Assembly (NCBI GenBank): GCA_947497895.1
Contig: CANMIL010000001.1
Span: 372,001 to 436,000 of the forward strand
Reading direction: 5' to 3'
Source: an uncultured Tenacibaculum sp.
GTDB taxonomy: Bacteria > Bacteroidota > Bacteroidia > Flavobacteriales > Flavobacteriaceae
Length of the DNA stretch: 64,000 nucleotides
Positions 62,643 to 64,000 of the stretch are shown here, in pieces. The translations under genes were made by a program, and so were the position numbers. The notes under the pieces are model-generated. The model worked only from the letters and a program-made list of their open reading frames with translations, was not told the DNA's origin and did not search any database. Within the stretch, counting starts at the first letter, position 1, and the number at the start of each line of letters is the position of its first letter.

Positions 62643-63293
62643 TTAAATATTATTTTCTTTTTTCAGCATATTTATGTGCTTAATAAGTCGTTCTACCTCA
62701 ATTGCTAGAGTACCGTTATAAACACCGCGGATTCGTCTTTCTCTATCTACCAGAACAAAATTCTCTGTATGTATAAAAGCATTTACATCTCCCGTTTTTA
62801 CAAAATCTTCATCTGCAAAATATCCGCTTCTCGCAATATCATAAATATGATTTTTATCGCCAGTTACCAAATTCCATTTCGATGTGATAACATTGTTCTC
62901 GATAGCATATTCTTTTAAAACTGAAACAGAATCTTTCAATGGTGTTACTGAGTGTGACAATAACAATACGTTATCATCATTTTTAAATGCATCTTGAAGT
63001 TTACTCATATTTTTTTCGAGCATCGGGCAAATTCCAGGACAAGTTGTAAAAAAGAAATCGGCAACATAAATTTTACCTTTGTAAGTTTCCTGACTAACCC
63101 TCTTCCCTTCCTGATTAACAAACTCGAAGTCAGGTATGGTATGAATCTTTTCATAATTAGGATTATCACTTGAGATCCATTCAGGATTGAGCTCCGCAGA
63201 GTTAAAAAACGGTAGTCCTTCATTATTTTTTGAGGTCGTTGTACATGACACTGATACCCATATCACTAAAATCAATTTATTGAATACTCTCAT
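62643..63293 (-). CDS. SCO1/SenC-family copper chaperone / thiol-disulfide protein
   Basis: A 216-residue lipoprotein (lipobox at about C17). The copper site is C85-P-G-I-C89 in FFTTCPGICPML with a distal histidine in AFIHTENFVL. SCO proteins load the CuA centre of cytochrome c oxidase or act as thiol reductases in the periplasm. Its start overlaps the YwqK-like gene by 17 bases. Confidence 0.93.
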   Translation of the reverse strand: MRVFNKLILVIWVSVSCTTTSKNNEGLPFFNSAELNPEWISSDNPNYEKIHTIPDFEFVNQEGKRVSQETYKGKIYVADFFFTTCPGICPMLEKNMSKLQDAFKNDDNVLLLSHSVTPLKDSVSVLKEYAIENNVITSKWNLVTGDKNHIYDIARSGYFADEDFVKTGDVNAFIHTENFVLVDRERRIRGVYNGTLAIEVERLIKHINMLKKENNI

Positions 63294-63852
63294 CCTTTAT
63301 ATTTACAGTATAACATTTTTTTAAACCAATTAAGCCATAGCGTTCACCATTTTTTGTTACGTAGTTGGCTCTTATTTTTCCATCGGGTTGCCACATTTTT
63401 TGTGCCCCTTCCTCTTTTCCATTGGTATAATTGAAAAATTTAAAAATTTGTCCACTTTTATACCAATCTTTTACTATTCCATTATACTCACCTAACGCAT
63501 TAAAATAATACTCAAATTTTTGTTTACCATTTTTCCACCAGCCTTTATGAACACCTATTTTCACACCTTCTTTATAGAATCTTTCTTCTGCTAATTCTTG
63601 GTTGTCGTATCTTTTTACTTCGTATCCATTTTTTCTTCCATCACAATAATCCGTTAGAATAGAAGTATAATTTACCGGATCATATGAGCTCAGTTTTCCA
63701 GAGAACTCTTCATTTTGAAAGAAAAGAACACCGTTAATTAAAGAAAAGTCCTCTTTGGAAAACTTGTATATAGTATCAGTAGAGCATTCTGTTTTACAGT
63801 TAAAACAAAAACAAAATACCAACCCTACTAAAATTGAGCTCTGAATTTTCAT
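63277..63852 (-). CDS. YwqK/MORN-repeat protein, exported lipoprotein
   Basis: A 191-residue lipoprotein with repeated G-x-W-x-x-G/N-G-x-x-x-x-E/Y units: KGWWKNGKQKFEYYF, KDWYKSGQIFKFFNYTNG, KMWQPDGKIRANYV, of the MORN/YwqK type. YwqK is called an antitoxin in some genomes, but this exported form more likely acts at the envelope. It lies between YHYH and SCO genes, a neighbourhood I have met in other Bacteroidetes. Confidence 0.8.
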   Translation of the reverse strand: MKIQSSILVGLVFCFCFNCKTECSTDTIYKFSKEDFSLINGVLFFQNEEFSGKLSSYDPVNYTSILTDYCDGRKNGYEVKRYDNQELAEERFYKEGVKIGVHKGWWKNGKQKFEYYFNALGEYNGIVKDWYKSGQIFKFFNYTNGKEEGAQKMWQPDGKIRANYVTKNGERYGLIGLKKCYTVNIKDESIQ

Positions 63853-63855
63853 TTA

Positions 63856-64000
63856 CTATCGTGTTATAGTTCCAGGAGTTCCGTAATATCCATTTCCATT
63901 TAAATATGGAGCATCAGCCGTTATATTATAGTGATAAATTCCATCCGGAAAATCTGTAGTCGCAGAAATATGACCGTGATAAACATCTAAATCATCACTA
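63856..64000 (-). CDS. YHYH-domain protein, C-terminal end (runs off the right edge)
   Basis: The last 48 codons are present: DVYHGHISATTDFPDG, IYHYNITADAPYLNG and YYGTPGTITR before the TAG. The pattern fits the YHYH family of secreted proteins, often next to SCO and YwqK-type genes. Only 3 bases lie between its stop and the YwqK-like start, suggesting one operon YHYH-YwqK-SCO. Confidence 0.8.
   Translation of the reverse strand, partial: SDDLDVYHGHISATTDFPDGIYHYNITADAPYLNGNGYYGTPGTITR

Noticed and set aside
1-64000. tRNA, rRNA, CRISPR array or prophage
   Set aside because: No GC-rich cloverleaf, regular spacer array or phage structural gene was seen on either strand.

Overview
The window is low-GC, densely coded DNA from a marine, carotenoid-producing member of the Flavobacteriaceae (Bacteroidetes). 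SusC/SusD, FecR/ECF and TonB-receptor genes, TAnnTTTG-type -7 promoter boxes, weak ribosome binding sites and a zeaxanthin-type crt cluster all point there. The siderophore genes at the left edge would suit Tenacibaculum or a close relative, but that is inference. No rRNA, tRNA, CRISPR array, insertion sequence or integrase was seen.

Layout. 1-1860: start of a hydroxamate-siderophore operon (group II decarboxylase, then lysine/ornithine N-monooxygenase). 1919-9429: two photolyase/cryptochrome genes framing pterin genes (folE, a PTPS), a peroxidase, an atypical SDR and several photolyase-associated unknowns. 9667-13550: a sugar unit (GH3 beta-glucosidase plus sodium symporter) behind a LacI-type palindrome. 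13764-23466: a long light/carotenoid operon (crtI, crtB, unknown, crtZ, crtYcd, tspO, TetR-like, AarF kinase, flavin reductase, SDR-DUF2867, a 50-residue DUF2256 zinc protein), headed by a MerR/B12-domain regulator that keeps the residues known to bind cobalamin in CarH. 23487-27528: TonB receptor, FecR anti-sigma and ECF sigma set. 27558-39985: drug efflux pump, pseudouridine synthase, Lrp, M14 peptidase, class V aminotransferase, GlmM, M43-type protease, ribosomal protein S1 and unknowns. 40257-45758: a SusC/SusD pair bracketed by 103-bp direct repeats of the yigZ 3' end. 45652-50636: yigZ, DMT transporter, HAD, ribD, LEA-like lipoprotein, then GNAT and prmC. 50893-53776: three Roadblock/LC7-like proteins, a 65-residue unknown and two free-standing Aer-type PAS proteins. 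54111-58088: MocR regulator with OsmC, GNAT, PNPOx-like and membrane genes. 58319-62002: aspartyl protease with PDZ, aminotransferase, murB. 61999-62642: duplicated 35-residue micro-ORFs. 62643-64000: SCO, YwqK-like and YHYH proteins.

How it works together. The left 23 kb reads as a photoprotection programme: a likely B12-dependent light sensor next to carotenoid synthesis, DNA photorepair, pterin supply and peroxide defence. A 12-mer, GTTAAACAAAAT, occurs in the crtI promoter and as a perfect inverted repeat in the cryptochrome promoter, so it is a candidate shared operator. The candidates for undescribed biology are the PAS/Roadblock cluster, the duplicated micro-ORF family after the SCO gene, the repeat-bounded SusCD block, and interlocking inverted repeats between the ECF sigma and efflux genes.
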